64,000 nucleotides of DNA from positions 1 to 64,000 of the forward strand of contig NZ_LXXZ01000056.1 in NCBI RefSeq assembly GCF_003244875.1, given 5' to 3'. The notes beneath the pieces were generated by a model. That model ran no database searches. It had not been told where the DNA came from and saw nothing but the letters and a program-made list of their open reading frames with translations. Position numbers and translations under genes: made by a program. Of this stretch, positions 34,691-43,606 are shown piece after piece (positions within the stretch are counted from its first letter, which is position 1; every line of letters starts with the position of its first letter). This DNA comes from Stenotrophomonas sepilia (GTDB lineage: Bacteria; Pseudomonadota; Gammaproteobacteria; Xanthomonadales; Xanthomonadaceae).

Positions 34691-36295
34691 TTACTTGCCC
34701 TGGCCTGTGGTGCGGTTGGCATTGTTCTTCTGTTCCTGCGCGGCAGCCGCGCGTGATTCGGCGATACCCACCGCGCGTGCTGCCGCGGCCTTTTCGTCCT
34801 TCTGCAGTTCCAGCGGCTGGAACGACCCTTCCGGCGCCAGCCAGCCGCCGCTGAATCCGGCCCGCTCCAGGCCCTTGCGGATGTACGGATTCTTCTTCAT
34901 CACTTCCCAGACGAAGTCGTTGCGGTAGTTGGCGATCATGGTCAGGATCGGCCCCTGGTCGATGGCGATGTAGTCGCTGGCGACCCAGCCGCGATCCGGC
35001 ACCAGGCGACCGGTCTTGATCGGGATGTCGTAGTTGAAGCTGGGATTGAACGAATCCAGGAAGCCGTAGCTGGAATAGATGTAGTCGCCGTAACGCTTGT
35101 GCATTTCCAGCGTCGCCGGGATCACCTGCTCGGGCGCGAACACCACCGAGGCGATCGCCGCAGTCGGGGCAATGGTGCCGTCATCGAAGTTCTCGCGCAG
35201 GCCGGCGCCGCGCGAGGAGTAGTGGCGGAACTGGCGCTGTTCGCCGCGGTACTCCTGCGTGGTGTTCTGCGGGCCATCGCTGGCGGTCAGGCCCCACACG
35301 TTCTCGCCATAGTCCTTCCACTGCATCGGGTTGGCGATGGCGTACTCGCGCTGGGCCAGCGCGGCCGAGCGGCTGTTGAGGAAATAGGTGCTGCCGCGCT
35401 CGCGCATGTACGCGTCCTGGATATCGCGGAAATCGATCCAGACGTGGCTGTACTGGTGGCCGAACAGCGGGCCGAAGGACAGGTATTCCTGGCCCTGGTA
35501 GACACCCCAGTCGTTGTCATAGGTGCGCGTCCACACTGTCCACGCGTCCGGGCTGACCGGGTGCGTGGGCGAGCCCAGGGCGAGGATGTAGACCATCATC
35601 GCCTCGTTGTAGCCCATCCAGTCGTGGTCGATGAAGCCGCTCTCCGGGAACCAGCCCATCGAGATCAGCGGTGCACGCTGCTGCAGCCACGGCCAGTCGA
35701 CCTTCTTGTACAAGGTATCGGCAATCTGGCGGATTTCCTTCTCGCGCGGATCGTCACCGTCGTAGTACGACTGCGCGAACAGCACGCCCATCATCAGCAG
35801 TGCGGTATCCACGGAGGAAAGTTCGACCCAGCTGTCGTAGCGACGGCCTTCCTGCATGTCCAGGAAGTGGTAGTAGAAGCCCTTGTGGCCGGCCTTGCCG
35901 GTGCGCTGTGGGCCCATCGGCACGTCGCGGAAGAACTTCAGCGTGGTCAGGGTCCGGTCGATCGCCTGGTTGCGGCTGACCCAGCCGTTCTCGATACCGA
36001 TGGGATAGGCGGTCAGCGCGAAACCCACCGACGCGATGCTGGCGAACGGCCGCGATGGATAGCGGTCCGGGGTCAGGCCATTGATCTCGTTGGTGGTGTC
36101 CCAGAAGAACTGGAAGGTGCGGCGCTCGATGTCATCGAACAGCGGCGGCAACTCCGGCTTCATCGGCCGCGGCGGTGCATCGGCCTCGATCAGGATCACC
36201 GGCGGGCGCGGCTTGGCAGGTTCCTGCTGGGCCGGCTGGCAGGCGGCCACCGCCAAGCACAGCATTGCGGCGGACAACAGATGGCGTGCCTGCAT
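34691..36295 (-). CDS. GH144-like glycoamylase-domain lipoprotein (probable endo-beta-1,2-glucanase type)
   Basis: A 534-residue lipoprotein (lipobox VAAC near residue 16-19) with a Pro-rich linker and then a glycoamylase-like (alpha/alpha)6 domain. Recognisable blocks are RRTFQFFWDTTNEINGLTPDR, PSRPFASIASVGFALTAYPIG, DHDWMGYNEAMMVYILALGSP, FGPLFGHQYSHVWIDFRD, NPMQWKDYGENVWGLTASDGP and IDQGPILTMIANYRN. This architecture is that of the PF10091/GH144 group, whose characterised members are endo-beta-1,2-glucanases. A polar Ala/Glu/Asn/Gln-rich tail (last ~35 residues) follows. The start at 36295 is set by GGAGGAAC upstream. It heads the operon, behind a LacI-type operator. Confidence 0.85.
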   Translation of the reverse strand: MQARHLLSAAMLCLAVAACQPAQQEPAKPRPPVILIEADAPPRPMKPELPPLFDDIERRTFQFFWDTTNEINGLTPDRYPSRPFASIASVGFALTAYPIGIENGWVSRNQAIDRTLTTLKFFRDVPMGPQRTGKAGHKGFYYHFLDMQEGRRYDSWVELSSVDTALLMMGVLFAQSYYDGDDPREKEIRQIADTLYKKVDWPWLQQRAPLISMGWFPESGFIDHDWMGYNEAMMVYILALGSPTHPVSPDAWTVWTRTYDNDWGVYQGQEYLSFGPLFGHQYSHVWIDFRDIQDAYMRERGSTYFLNSRSAALAQREYAIANPMQWKDYGENVWGLTASDGPQNTTQEYRGEQRQFRHYSSRGAGLRENFDDGTIAPTAAIASVVFAPEQVIPATLEMHKRYGDYIYSSYGFLDSFNPSFNYDIPIKTGRLVPDRGWVASDYIAIDQGPILTMIANYRNDFVWEVMKKNPYIRKGLERAGFSGGWLAPEGSFQPLELQKDEKAAAARAVGIAESRAAAAQEQKNNANRTTGQGK

Positions 36296-36348
36296 GGCGC
36301 GGTTCCTCCGGTGGTCTGATCGATGGGAAAGCATACCGTCCAATGATC

Positions 36349-36362
36349 TGAAATCGTTTACA
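36349..36362 (-). promoter_or_regulatory. LacI-family operator before the glucanase operon
   Basis: On the minus strand the site reads TGTAAACGATTTCA, a 14-base near-palindrome of the TGnAAnCGnTTnCA type used by LacI/GalR regulators. It lies 54 bases upstream of the glucanase ATG and after the terminator of the receptor gene. A related site precedes the LacI-type gene (40747-40760). Confidence 0.65.
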
Positions 36363-36373
36363 AGATGCGCTCT

Positions 36374-36398
36374 TAAAAAACCACGAAAAACGTGGTTT
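36374..36398 (-). terminator. Rho-independent terminator after the TonB-dependent receptor gene
   Basis: AAACCACG and CGTGGTTT form an 8-bp stem around five bases; on the minus strand it ends in a run of six T. It is downstream of the receptor stop (36545) and separates that gene from the glucanase operon promoter. Further GC-rich hairpins lie between (around 36416-36455 and 36494-36518). Confidence 0.75.
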
Positions 36399-36544
36399 GA
36401 CACCGCGATCATTGCCCACGCCGCTGCCCCCTGCCCGGCAGCGGCGTGGGCAATGGACCGGCACGGGGCCGGCCATTGCCGTTCTCACACAATCGATGCC
36501 GCCGGCGGACCGGCGGCATCGGATACAGCAGCAGGCGGCGCCGC

Positions 36545-39500
36545 TTAGAAGCGGAAGCCCACCTCGGCCTTCACCTGGCGCGGAGTGCCGATGATGTCGC
36601 CGGTCTCGTTGTAGCTGGCCTGCAGCTTGCCGTTGGTCTTGACGTAGTTGTAGGTGGAGAAGTTGTCGAAGTTGAACACGTTGATGATGTCCAGACGGGC
36701 GTACAGCTCGGTGTTGCCCGCCAGCTTGAACGTCTTCGTCGCCTGCAGGTCAACCGAACGGTAGCCGAAGATCTTGCCACCCACCAGGAACTTGCCGGTT
36801 GCGTTGGGCACGGCCGCCTGCGGGGTCGGCAGGGTGTAGCCGCTGGCCTGCATCACCGGGTACCAGTCGTTGACGGCGGTCGGGGTTGCCAGGGTGATCT
36901 TGCCGCCGAAGGTGATGCCCCAGAAGCCCGCGTACGAACCGGTCACCACCAGGCGGTGGCGCGGTGCGCCGTTGGAGCGGATGGTCGGGTAGTCACCGAT
37001 CAGGCCGCGGTCAAAGGCGTACTTCTCGTTGATGTCGCGGTTATGGCGCGCGGTGGTCCAGGTGTAGGCGATCGAGGTGCCCCAGCCGCTTTCCTTGGTG
37101 AACGGCTTCTGTGCCGACAACAGGACCTGGGTGGCACGGGTCTTGATGCCCTGCTGGCCGATGATCAGGCTGCCGAAGCCCGGCACGTTGCAGCTCCAGG
37201 CCTGGCTCAGGCCCGGGGAGGTGCCACCACACAGGCGCGGATCATCGAAGAACTGGCCGGTCGGGTAGCGGTTGCCCAGGGTGAAGGCGAAGCCGTCGTA
37301 ACTCAGGGTACGGGCAATGGTGGCGTCGGTCAGCCAGTCGCCGATCTGGTTGCTCATACCCAGGCTGAACTGATCCGAGTACGGCGCCTTCAGCTTGTTG
37401 TTCAGCAGGTCCACTTCCAGGCCGGCATTGCTGGTCGCGCCGACCAGGGCCTGCAGGTTGCCGATCCCGTTGAGCAGGTTCGGGTTCCAGTCATAGCAGG
37501 CGGCCTGGCCGTTGATGCAGGCGCCGGTGGCCGGGTTGCGGAAGTAGATGGTCGGCTGCGGCAGGGCCAGCTTGGTGGTTTCCAGCTGCAGGTTGTCGAA
37601 CAGGTCACGGTCGTAGGAACGGCCGGCACCACCGTGGATCACGTGCTGCTCGTCGGCGTTGATGTCATACGAGAAGCCCAGGCGCGGCTGCCAGGCGTCC
37701 TTGAACGCCTTGCGGTTGTGGCCGTTGCTGATGTAGTCGCTGATGTCCAGGCCGCCCAGTGCCAGCGAATCGGCATAGGTCTGGCCAGCGGGGGCGCGCG
37801 GATCCTGCGAATAGATGGCGTCGACCACCTGCTGTGGGGTCACGAAGTCCAGGTAGGACGGGGTCTTTTCGTAGTCCCAGCGCAGGCCGATGTTCAGCTG
37901 CAGGTGATCGTTGACCTGCCAGTCGTCCTGGATGAACACGCCGTACTGCTTGGACTTCGAACGCACTTCGCCGGACACGCCGGTCACGCCGGTCACCGGC
38001 TTGACGAACTGCGCCTTGTACGGAATGGAATCGGGGAAGTCCGGATCGCCCAGCGAGTACGTGAAGGTCGGATTGATCTGCGCCGCATCGGATGCGTACA
38101 GATCGATCGCCTTGTACTTCACGCCCATCTTGATGGTGTGGTCACCGGCCCACTGGATGCCATCCAGGGTCAGGTTGTCTTCGATCGACCAGCCCTTCTG
38201 GCCCTTCACCTGCGAATCCAGTGCCGAGGCGCCACCGATCTTCACGATGGTGCGGTCTTCGGGGCCGTCCGGTGCGGTGTAGGTGATGCCGTTGGCCAGC
38301 GTCAGCGGGGTCGGGTTGTTGAACGAGTCTTCGTGGGTGACCATCAACTCGTTGTAGTAGCGCTCACCACTGTGGTTCCAGCGCAGGGCATAACGACGGT
38401 CGGTGTTGACCACTTCACGGCCGGCTTCCGGCGAGGTCTGGCCACTGAACTGCGACTGGGTTTCGTCGCGGTCCTGGAAGGTCAGCTCGATGCGGTCGTT
38501 GTCGGTCGGCTCGAAGTCGATCTTGCCGAAGATCAGATCCTGCTGGAACGGCTGGCTGGCCGGGCCGAGGCCGGCGGCACCGGCGGGCGGCAGCAGGCCG
38601 GCAGCGCCGGTGACCGCGCCATCCGGCGCGATGGTGACCGGCAGGTCGAAGCGCTTGGCTTCGTAGGTCACGAAGAAGTGCGCCTTGTCCTGGATGATCG
38701 GGCCGCCCAGGGCGAAGCCGTATTCCTTCTCGGCCGAGACCATCTTCTCCTTGCCGCCCTGCCGCTCGGCCGGGGTCTTGGCACGCATGTCTTCATCGGT
38801 GTAGCGGTAGAACGCCTCACCCTTGAACTCATTGGTACCGGACTTGGTCGCAGCCGTCACTGCGGCGCTCGACACCTGGCCATACTCGGCCTTGTAGTTG
38901 CCGCTGATGACCTTGTATTCGCCGATGGCCAGCTGCGGGAACGGGTTACCGGCGCTGCCGGACTGGCCGGCCACGCCGCCGCCCTTGACGTAGCTCTTCT
39001 GGCCGACGCCGTCGATGTAGACGTTGGTGCCATCTGCATTGGTGGCGCCGCCGCGCAGCGAGGTGTTGCCCTTGGCATCGCGGGTGAAGATCAGGCCCGG
39101 CACCGCGTCGGCGAACTCCAGGAAGTTGCGCGACACCTGCGGGGTGGTCTGGATCTGCTGCAGGCTGACGGTCTTGCCAACTTCGGAGGTGCGCACTTCC
39201 TGCAGCAGGGTCGGCGCAACAACGTTGACGGTGTCCAGGTTGGTGGCCGCGGTCGAGCCCGGGGTGCTGCTGGCTGCGCCAGCGAAGTTCAGCGTCGCGG
39301 TCGAAGCCACGGTGACGGTGACCTTCTGGGTCTGGCCGTTGGCGACCACGTTGTACGTGCCCGGATCCAGGCCCATCAGCGAGTAGCTGCCGTCGGCGCG
39401 GATGGTGCCACGGCGGACGGTACCGGTGGCCACGTTGGTGGCGGTCACTTCGGTGCCGGCCTGGGCACCGGCAACCTGGCCGCGCAGGCTGGCGTTGGCC

Positions 39501-39601
39501 GACTGCGCCATGACGTTCGGGGCGGCAGCCAGCATCAGGCAGCTGACCAGAGCGGTGCTCAGCAGCCGGCGCGCCGGCATGCGGAAGGTGGTATGCATCA
39601 T
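36545..39601 (-). CDS. TonB-dependent outer-membrane receptor with carboxypeptidase-regulatory-like domain (Oar-like)
   Basis: A 1018-residue outer-membrane transporter. The signal peptide covers about residues 1-34 (ending NVMAQ). Then come a carboxypeptidase-regulatory-like beta domain (about 36-105, SLRGQVAGAQAGTEVTATN), a Ser/Thr/Ala linker, the plug domain (about 120-260, LQQIQTTPQVSRNFLEF, GGATNADGTNVYIDGVGQ) and a beta barrel ending in the aromatic C-terminus VKAEVGFRF. It would import a large substrate using TonB energy. Its place between a LacI regulator and a glucanase/sugar importer operon points to a glucan or oligosaccharide. The start at 39601 follows GGAG; ATG 39598 is an equal alternative. 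Confidence 0.92.
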   Translation of the reverse strand: MMHTTFRMPARRLLSTALVSCLMLAAAPNVMAQSANASLRGQVAGAQAGTEVTATNVATGTVRRGTIRADGSYSLMGLDPGTYNVVANGQTQKVTVTVASTATLNFAGAASSTPGSTAATNLDTVNVVAPTLLQEVRTSEVGKTVSLQQIQTTPQVSRNFLEFADAVPGLIFTRDAKGNTSLRGGATNADGTNVYIDGVGQKSYVKGGGVAGQSGSAGNPFPQLAIGEYKVISGNYKAEYGQVSSAAVTAATKSGTNEFKGEAFYRYTDEDMRAKTPAERQGGKEKMVSAEKEYGFALGGPIIQDKAHFFVTYEAKRFDLPVTIAPDGAVTGAAGLLPPAGAAGLGPASQPFQQDLIFGKIDFEPTDNDRIELTFQDRDETQSQFSGQTSPEAGREVVNTDRRYALRWNHSGERYYNELMVTHEDSFNNPTPLTLANGITYTAPDGPEDRTIVKIGGASALDSQVKGQKGWSIEDNLTLDGIQWAGDHTIKMGVKYKAIDLYASDAAQINPTFTYSLGDPDFPDSIPYKAQFVKPVTGVTGVSGEVRSKSKQYGVFIQDDWQVNDHLQLNIGLRWDYEKTPSYLDFVTPQQVVDAIYSQDPRAPAGQTYADSLALGGLDISDYISNGHNRKAFKDAWQPRLGFSYDINADEQHVIHGGAGRSYDRDLFDNLQLETTKLALPQPTIYFRNPATGACINGQAACYDWNPNLLNGIGNLQALVGATSNAGLEVDLLNNKLKAPYSDQFSLGMSNQIGDWLTDATIARTLSYDGFAFTLGNRYPTGQFFDDPRLCGGTSPGLSQAWSCNVPGFGSLIIGQQGIKTRATQVLLSAQKPFTKESGWGTSIAYTWTTARHNRDINEKYAFDRGLIGDYPTIRSNGAPRHRLVVTGSYAGFWGITFGGKITLATPTAVNDWYPVMQASGYTLPTPQAAVPNATGKFLVGGKIFGYRSVDLQATKTFKLAGNTELYARLDIINVFNFDNFSTYNYVKTNGKLQASYNETGDIIGTPRQVKAEVGFRF

Positions 39602-39679
39602 CAACTCAATCTCCGGGTGGCGGTAACCGCTTGCGCGGTCCCTGCGATCAGTCAAAAAAAAGAAGAAACGCCTCTGGCT

Positions 39680-40702
39680 TCAACGGCCGGATGGCGGAGT
39701 GGTGGAATCGCGAACAATCAAGCGGGGAACCAGGGTCTGCTTGTCCCCTGCCCCATCCGTGGAGGTGCCGTCCATCAACTGCATCAGACGCGTCATGGCC
39801 CGGTCGCCGAGCTCGGCGATGCTGACCTGCATGGTGGTCAGCGACGGGTGGACGAAACGCGCCAGTGGAATGTCATCGAAACCCGCCAGGGCCACATCGG
39901 CCGGCACACGGACCCCTGCCTGCGTGAACGCATACAGGCAGCCCAGGGCCATCATGTCGTTGGCGGCGAATACGGCATCGGGCAGCGCTCCGGCTGCCAG
40001 CAACTCCTGACCGGCACGATGGCCGGAAGCTTCGTCGAAATCACCGGGCAACTCGATGCCTTCGGCGCCACCGCCAGAAGCCGCCAGCGCGTCACGGAAG
40101 CCGCGCAGGCGCTCGCGCGCGTCGAAGTTGAGGTCCGGACCAGAAATGAAGGCAATGCGGCGGTGGCCGGCATCCAGCAGGTGGCGGGTCATCGCCATTG
40201 CGCCGGCGTGGTCGTCGATGCTCAGCACCGGGTGATCCTGGCCGGGCAGATAGGTGTTGATCAACACCGTCGGCAACGACTGCGGCAGGTTGTCGGTCAG
40301 GAAGCCCGGGCTCTCGGCATAGGGCGAAAGCACCAGCAGGCCGTCGACGCGGCCGCGCATGGCACGCAGGGCGGCGCCCTGCTGTTCCTGGTCACCGTGG
40401 TAGCTGGACACCAGCAGGTGCTGGCGGCGGTTGCGGGCCACGCCGTCAATGCCGCGCATCAGCTCGGAGAAGAATTCGCCGTACAGGTCAGGCAGCACCA
40501 CGCCCACCGTATTGGTGCGGCGGCTGCTCAGGCTGCGGGCGGCGGCGTGCGGGGTGTAACGCAGCCGTGCGGCCACCTCCAGCACAAGCTGGCGGACCGG
40601 TTCGGCGACATTTTCATGCCCGTTGAGCGCGCGGGAAACCGTGGCCACGGAGACCCGGGCTTCGCGTGCGACGTCTTTGATTGTGATAGCTGCCTTGTTC
40701 AC
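39680..40702 (-). CDS. LacI/GalR-family transcriptional regulator
   Basis: A 340-residue repressor-type regulator. The N-terminal helix-turn-helix is typical (ITIKDVAREARVSVATVSRALNG, about residues 6-28), followed by the hinge helix region (AARSLSSRRTNTVGVVLP) and a periplasmic-binding-protein-like sensor domain that would bind a sugar. The GTG start at 40702 has GGAGG 8 bases upstream; an in-frame ATG 5 codons earlier lacks a good site. It is upstream of the TonB receptor on the same strand with a 78-base gap, and it probably controls both the receptor and the glucanase operon through TGTAAnCGnTTnCA-type sites. Confidence 0.94.
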   Translation of the reverse strand: MNKAAITIKDVAREARVSVATVSRALNGHENVAEPVRQLVLEVAARLRYTPHAAARSLSSRRTNTVGVVLPDLYGEFFSELMRGIDGVARNRRQHLLVSSYHGDQEQQGAALRAMRGRVDGLLVLSPYAESPGFLTDNLPQSLPTVLINTYLPGQDHPVLSIDDHAGAMAMTRHLLDAGHRRIAFISGPDLNFDARERLRGFRDALAASGGGAEGIELPGDFDEASGHRAGQELLAAGALPDAVFAANDMMALGCLYAFTQAGVRVPADVALAGFDDIPLARFVHPSLTTMQVSIAELGDRAMTRLMQLMDGTSTDGAGDKQTLVPRLIVRDSTTPPSGR

Positions 40703-40745
40703 GAAGCCGCCCTCCACGGCTTGGACCTACCAGCATTGGCGCGGA

Positions 40746-40774
40746 ATGTAAGCGTTTCCATCCAGGCTTGTAAA
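40746..40774 (-). promoter_or_regulatory. Promoter and LacI-type operator upstream of the regulator gene
   Basis: On the minus strand TTTACA (40769-40774) and TTACAT (40746-40751) are separated by 17 bases, a plausible sigma-70 promoter. The sequence TGGAAACGCTTACA (40747-40760), a good LacI-type half-palindromic operator, overlaps the -10 element, implying that the regulator represses its own gene. Confidence 0.6.
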
Positions 40775-40865
40775 CAGTCCGTTAGGCGAATGTCCCGAAA
40801 TGGACATGAAAACCTGTCCGTAGCGAGGCCATGAAGGACCCGCCAGGACAGCGTGGGACAAGGGC

Positions 40866-41141
40866 TCAGCCCTGTTCTGACGGGGTCTGCGCGCGGATGG
40901 ACAACGCGTGGATATCGGTCTCCATCATCGACCCCAGCGCGGCATAGACCGCGCGGTGCCGGGCAAGCGGCCCCAGCCCGGCGAAGCGCTCACTGACCAC
41001 ATGCACGTTGAAATGGCCGCGCCCGTCGCGCGCACCGGCATGGCCGGCGTGACGATGGCTGTCGTCCTCGATCTCCAGCACGCTCGGCGCCAGCGCCTGC
41101 TGCAGCGCATCACGGATCCGCTCGATCCGTTCCGCGTTCAC
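40866..41141 (-). CDS. bolA: BolA-family protein
   Basis: A 91-residue cytosolic protein of the BolA family, which partners monothiol glutaredoxins in Fe-S cluster handling and affects morphology and stress. The family signature is visible as [28 protein letters not shown] (about residues 43-70), including the helix-turn-helix-like motif and conserved His. The ATG at 41141 overlaps the stop of the upstream YciI gene (ATGA), so translation is coupled. Confidence 0.93.
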   Translation of the reverse strand: MNAERIERIRDALQQALAPSVLEIEDDSHRHAGHAGARDGRGHFNVHVVSERFAGLGPLARHRAVYAALGSMMETDIHALSIRAQTPSEQG

Positions 41142-41443
41142 GGCAGCACCTTGCGGAACGGGCGGACCTGCACGCGGGTGTAGACGCCTGCAGCCACGTA
41201 CGGGTCGGCATCGGCCCAGGCCTGGGCCTGCGGCAGCGACTCGAACTGCGCGATCACCACCGAACCGCTGAAACCGGCCGGGCCCGGGTCTTCACTGTCC
41301 ACCGCCGGGCACGGCCCGGCCAGCAGCAGGCGTCCCGCGTCGCGCAGCGCATGCAGCCGCGCCAGATGCTCCGGCCGCGCCTGCAGCCGCTGCGCCAGCA
41401 CATCCTGGCCGTCATACCCTTCGATCACATACCACACCGGCAT
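41138..41443 (-). CDS. YciI-family protein
   Basis: A 101-residue cytosolic protein with the ferredoxin-like alpha/beta fold of the YciI family. The conserved [22 protein letters not shown] (about 22-43) and the [20 protein letters not shown] ending are present. The conserved His25/Asp pair is that proposed for catalysis in the family, though no reaction is established. ATG 41443 is preceded by GCGAGGAA, which fixes the start. A TAGAAT -10 at 41472-41477 (minus) is the likely promoter for yciI-bolA. Confidence 0.9.
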   Translation of the reverse strand: MPVWYVIEGYDGQDVLAQRLQARPEHLARLHALRDAGRLLLAGPCPAVDSEDPGPAGFSGSVVIAQFESLPQAQAWADADPYVAAGVYTRVQVRPFRKVLP

Positions 41444-41811
41444 TTCCTCGCTCGCGTTGTCGGGTCCGCCGATTCTAGCCAATGCAGCCCCTGCCCCGGT
41501 CCGGCTGGACACTGGCGCAGCAAAGGCTTACCCTAGACTCCATTGCACGTGGCTGGATGCAGCAGCCCGTCGGATTCTGCAGCCACGCAGCCCCCGACGA
41601 CAGATCCGCTGCTTCAAACCGGACCACTTGGCCGGGCCACGTAGACGACCTCCCCGTAGTTCTGTCGCTGCCGTTTACTGCGGCGCGTCCTGCTGTTTGA
41701 TATGTGTGGAATCGCGCCGATCCCGGCGTGTCTGGTGCCCTGGGGCTCCGTGGCGTTGGCCCGGCGAACCCGGTGCCGCGACTGGTCCGTTGCAATCCTG
41801 ATGTCCATTAG
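41444..41811. other. Divergent region between yciI-bolA and scpA
   Basis: A 368-base gap with no credible gene. On the minus strand TTGGCTAGAAT (41472-41482) is a probable -10 region for yciI-bolA. On the plus strand TGGACA (41506-41511) and TACCCT (41529-41534), 17 bases apart, are a possible promoter for scpA, which would leave a leader of about 270 bases. I see no repeat or riboswitch that I recognise in that leader. Confidence 0.4.
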
Positions 41812-42717
41812 ATGACTTCCGAACTCGCGCTCGACGCGAACCCGCCAACCCGGCCGCCCGCCCCCCAGCAGCAGGAAATGCCGCTGGCCGTGGTGCATGG
41901 GCAACCGGTCCTGCAGATCCCGCAGGACCTGTACATCCCGCCGGACGCGCTGGAAGTCATCCTGGACGCCTTCGAAGGCCCGCTGGACCTGCTGCTGTAC
42001 CTGATCCGCCGCCAGAACCTGGATGTGCTGGACATTCCCGTGGCCGAAATCACCCGGCAGTACGTGGAATACATCACCGTGATGCGCGAGCTGCGCTTCG
42101 AGCTGGCGGCCGAGTACCTGGTGATGGCCGCGATCCTGGCCGAGGTGAAGTCGCGGATGCTGCTGCCGCGCCCGGTCAGCGAGGAAGGCGATGAGGCCGA
42201 CCCGCGCGCCGAGCTGGTGCGCCGGCTGCAGGAGTACGAACGTTTCAAGCAGGCCGCCGAGGACATCGACGCCCTGCCCCGCCAGGACCGCGACACGACG
42301 GTGGCGCATGCCTTCATGCCCGAGCGCGCCACGGTGAAGCTGCCGCCGCCGGTGGACCTGAAGGAAATGCTGCTGGCCCTGCACGACGTGCTCAAGCGCG
42401 CCGAGCTGTTCAGCGGCCACGCCATCAAGCGCGAAGCACTGAGCGTGCGGCAACGCATGGGCGAAGTACTGGGACGCCTGGAAGACGGCAAGTTCTATCG
42501 TTTTGAAGGGCTGTTCACCGCCGAAGAAGGCAAGCTGGGCGTGCTGGTCACGTTCCTGGCGGTGCTGGAACTGGCCAAGGAACAGTTGCTGGACATCGTC
42601 CAGGAAGAACCGCTGGCGCCGATCTACGTGAAGTCGCTGGCCGCTGGAAACACCAACGCGCCGCTGCAGTTCAGCAGCGAGTTCGACGACAACGACGCCG
42701 CCAATGCCAACGAGTGA
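41812..42717 (+). CDS. scpA: Segregation and condensation protein A
   Basis: A 301-residue kleisin subunit that bridges the SMC heads and, with ScpB, forms the condensin that organises and separates chromosomes. The N-terminal kleisin domain begins near residue 50 (FEGPLDLLLYLIRRQNLDVLDIPV, the ScpA signature), and the middle and C-terminal winged-helix segment follow (FTAEEGKLGVLVTFLAVLELAKEQ). An extra ~45-residue Pro/Gln-rich N-terminus precedes the family start. It is followed 13 bases later by scpB. Confidence 0.95.
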   Translation: MTSELALDANPPTRPPAPQQQEMPLAVVHGQPVLQIPQDLYIPPDALEVILDAFEGPLDLLLYLIRRQNLDVLDIPVAEITRQYVEYITVMRELRFELAAEYLVMAAILAEVKSRMLLPRPVSEEGDEADPRAELVRRLQEYERFKQAAEDIDALPRQDRDTTVAHAFMPERATVKLPPPVDLKEMLLALHDVLKRAELFSGHAIKREALSVRQRMGEVLGRLEDGKFYRFEGLFTAEEGKLGVLVTFLAVLELAKEQLLDIVQEEPLAPIYVKSLAAGNTNAPLQFSSEFDDNDAANANE

Positions 42718-42730
42718 GCGCTGACTGCCG

Positions 42731-43606
42731 ATGGATCAATCGCTGATCGACCGCATTGTCGAGGGTGCCCTGCTGGCCTCCAGCCAGCCACTCACCCTGG
42801 CCCAGCTGAAGGACCTGTTTCCGGAAGAGGAACCGGCACCGCCGGGCAGCATCGAACGTGCGCTGGAGCGCCTGCGCGAGGCCTGCGAAGGTCGTGGCGT
42901 GGAACTGGTCGAGGTCGCCTCCGGCTTCCGCTACCAGGTCACCGGCGAAGTACATGGCTGGATCAGCCGGCTGTGGACCGAACGCAAGACCCGCTACACC
43001 CGCGCCACCCTGGAAACCCTGGCGCTGATCGCCTACCGGCAGCCGATCACCCGCGGCGAGATCGAGCAAGTGCGCGGCGTGGCGGTCAGCAGCAACATCA
43101 TCCAGGCGCTGGAAGAACGCGAATGGATCCGCGTGGTCGGCCACCGCGACGTGCCCGGCAAGCCGGCGCTGTTCGGCACCACCAAGGGCTTCCTGGACTA
43201 CTTCGGGCTGAAGCGGCTGGACGAACTGCCGCCGCTGTCGGAACTGAAGGACCTGGGTGAGCTGGAACCGCAGCTGGCCCTGGACCGTGATGCACCGGCC
43301 GTGGCCGGTGCCGAGGGTCCGGACATCTCGGCCGGCGCCGATGGCGTTGCCGCGAACGATGACGCCGGCCTGGCCGGCAGTGACACCCCCGATTCCGCCA
43401 ATGCAGCCCCTGCATCGGCCTCCGATGAGCAAGCACCTTCGCCCCTCGATGATGGGCACCCCGATTCCGCGCCGGGCGAGCGCGCGGTGCCAGTGAACGA
43501 ACGCGAAGACAACGCCGTCGCGATGACGACCGTGGCTGTTGACCAAGCCGATTCCGAACCAGAGGCCGACCTCGAAACCGTCGGCCGGAGCAAAACTGAT
43601 GAGTGA
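42731..43606 (+). CDS. scpB: Segregation and condensation protein B
   Basis: A 291-residue partner of ScpA and SMC. Two winged-helix domains occupy about residues 1-180 with family motifs GFRYQVTG, TLETLALIAYRQPITRGEIEQVRGV and FGTTKGFLDYFGLKRLDELP. Beyond residue ~185 there is an extra ~105-residue acidic, Ala/Asp/Ser/Pro-rich disordered tail, longer than in most bacteria. Its last codons overlap the start of rluB (43599), so ScpA, ScpB and RluB are an operon. Confidence 0.95.
   Translation: MDQSLIDRIVEGALLASSQPLTLAQLKDLFPEEEPAPPGSIERALERLREACEGRGVELVEVASGFRYQVTGEVHGWISRLWTERKTRYTRATLETLALIAYRQPITRGEIEQVRGVAVSSNIIQALEEREWIRVVGHRDVPGKPALFGTTKGFLDYFGLKRLDELPPLSELKDLGELEPQLALDRDAPAVAGAEGPDISAGADGVAANDDAGLAGSDTPDSANAAPASASDEQAPSPLDDGHPDSAPGERAVPVNEREDNAVAMTTVAVDQADSEPEADLETVGRSKTDE

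Noticed and set aside
36446..40834. A 1462-codon open frame on the plus strand opposite the receptor and regulator
   Set aside because: It spans two well-supported minus-strand genes and a terminator, has no recognisable domain and has shadow-like composition.
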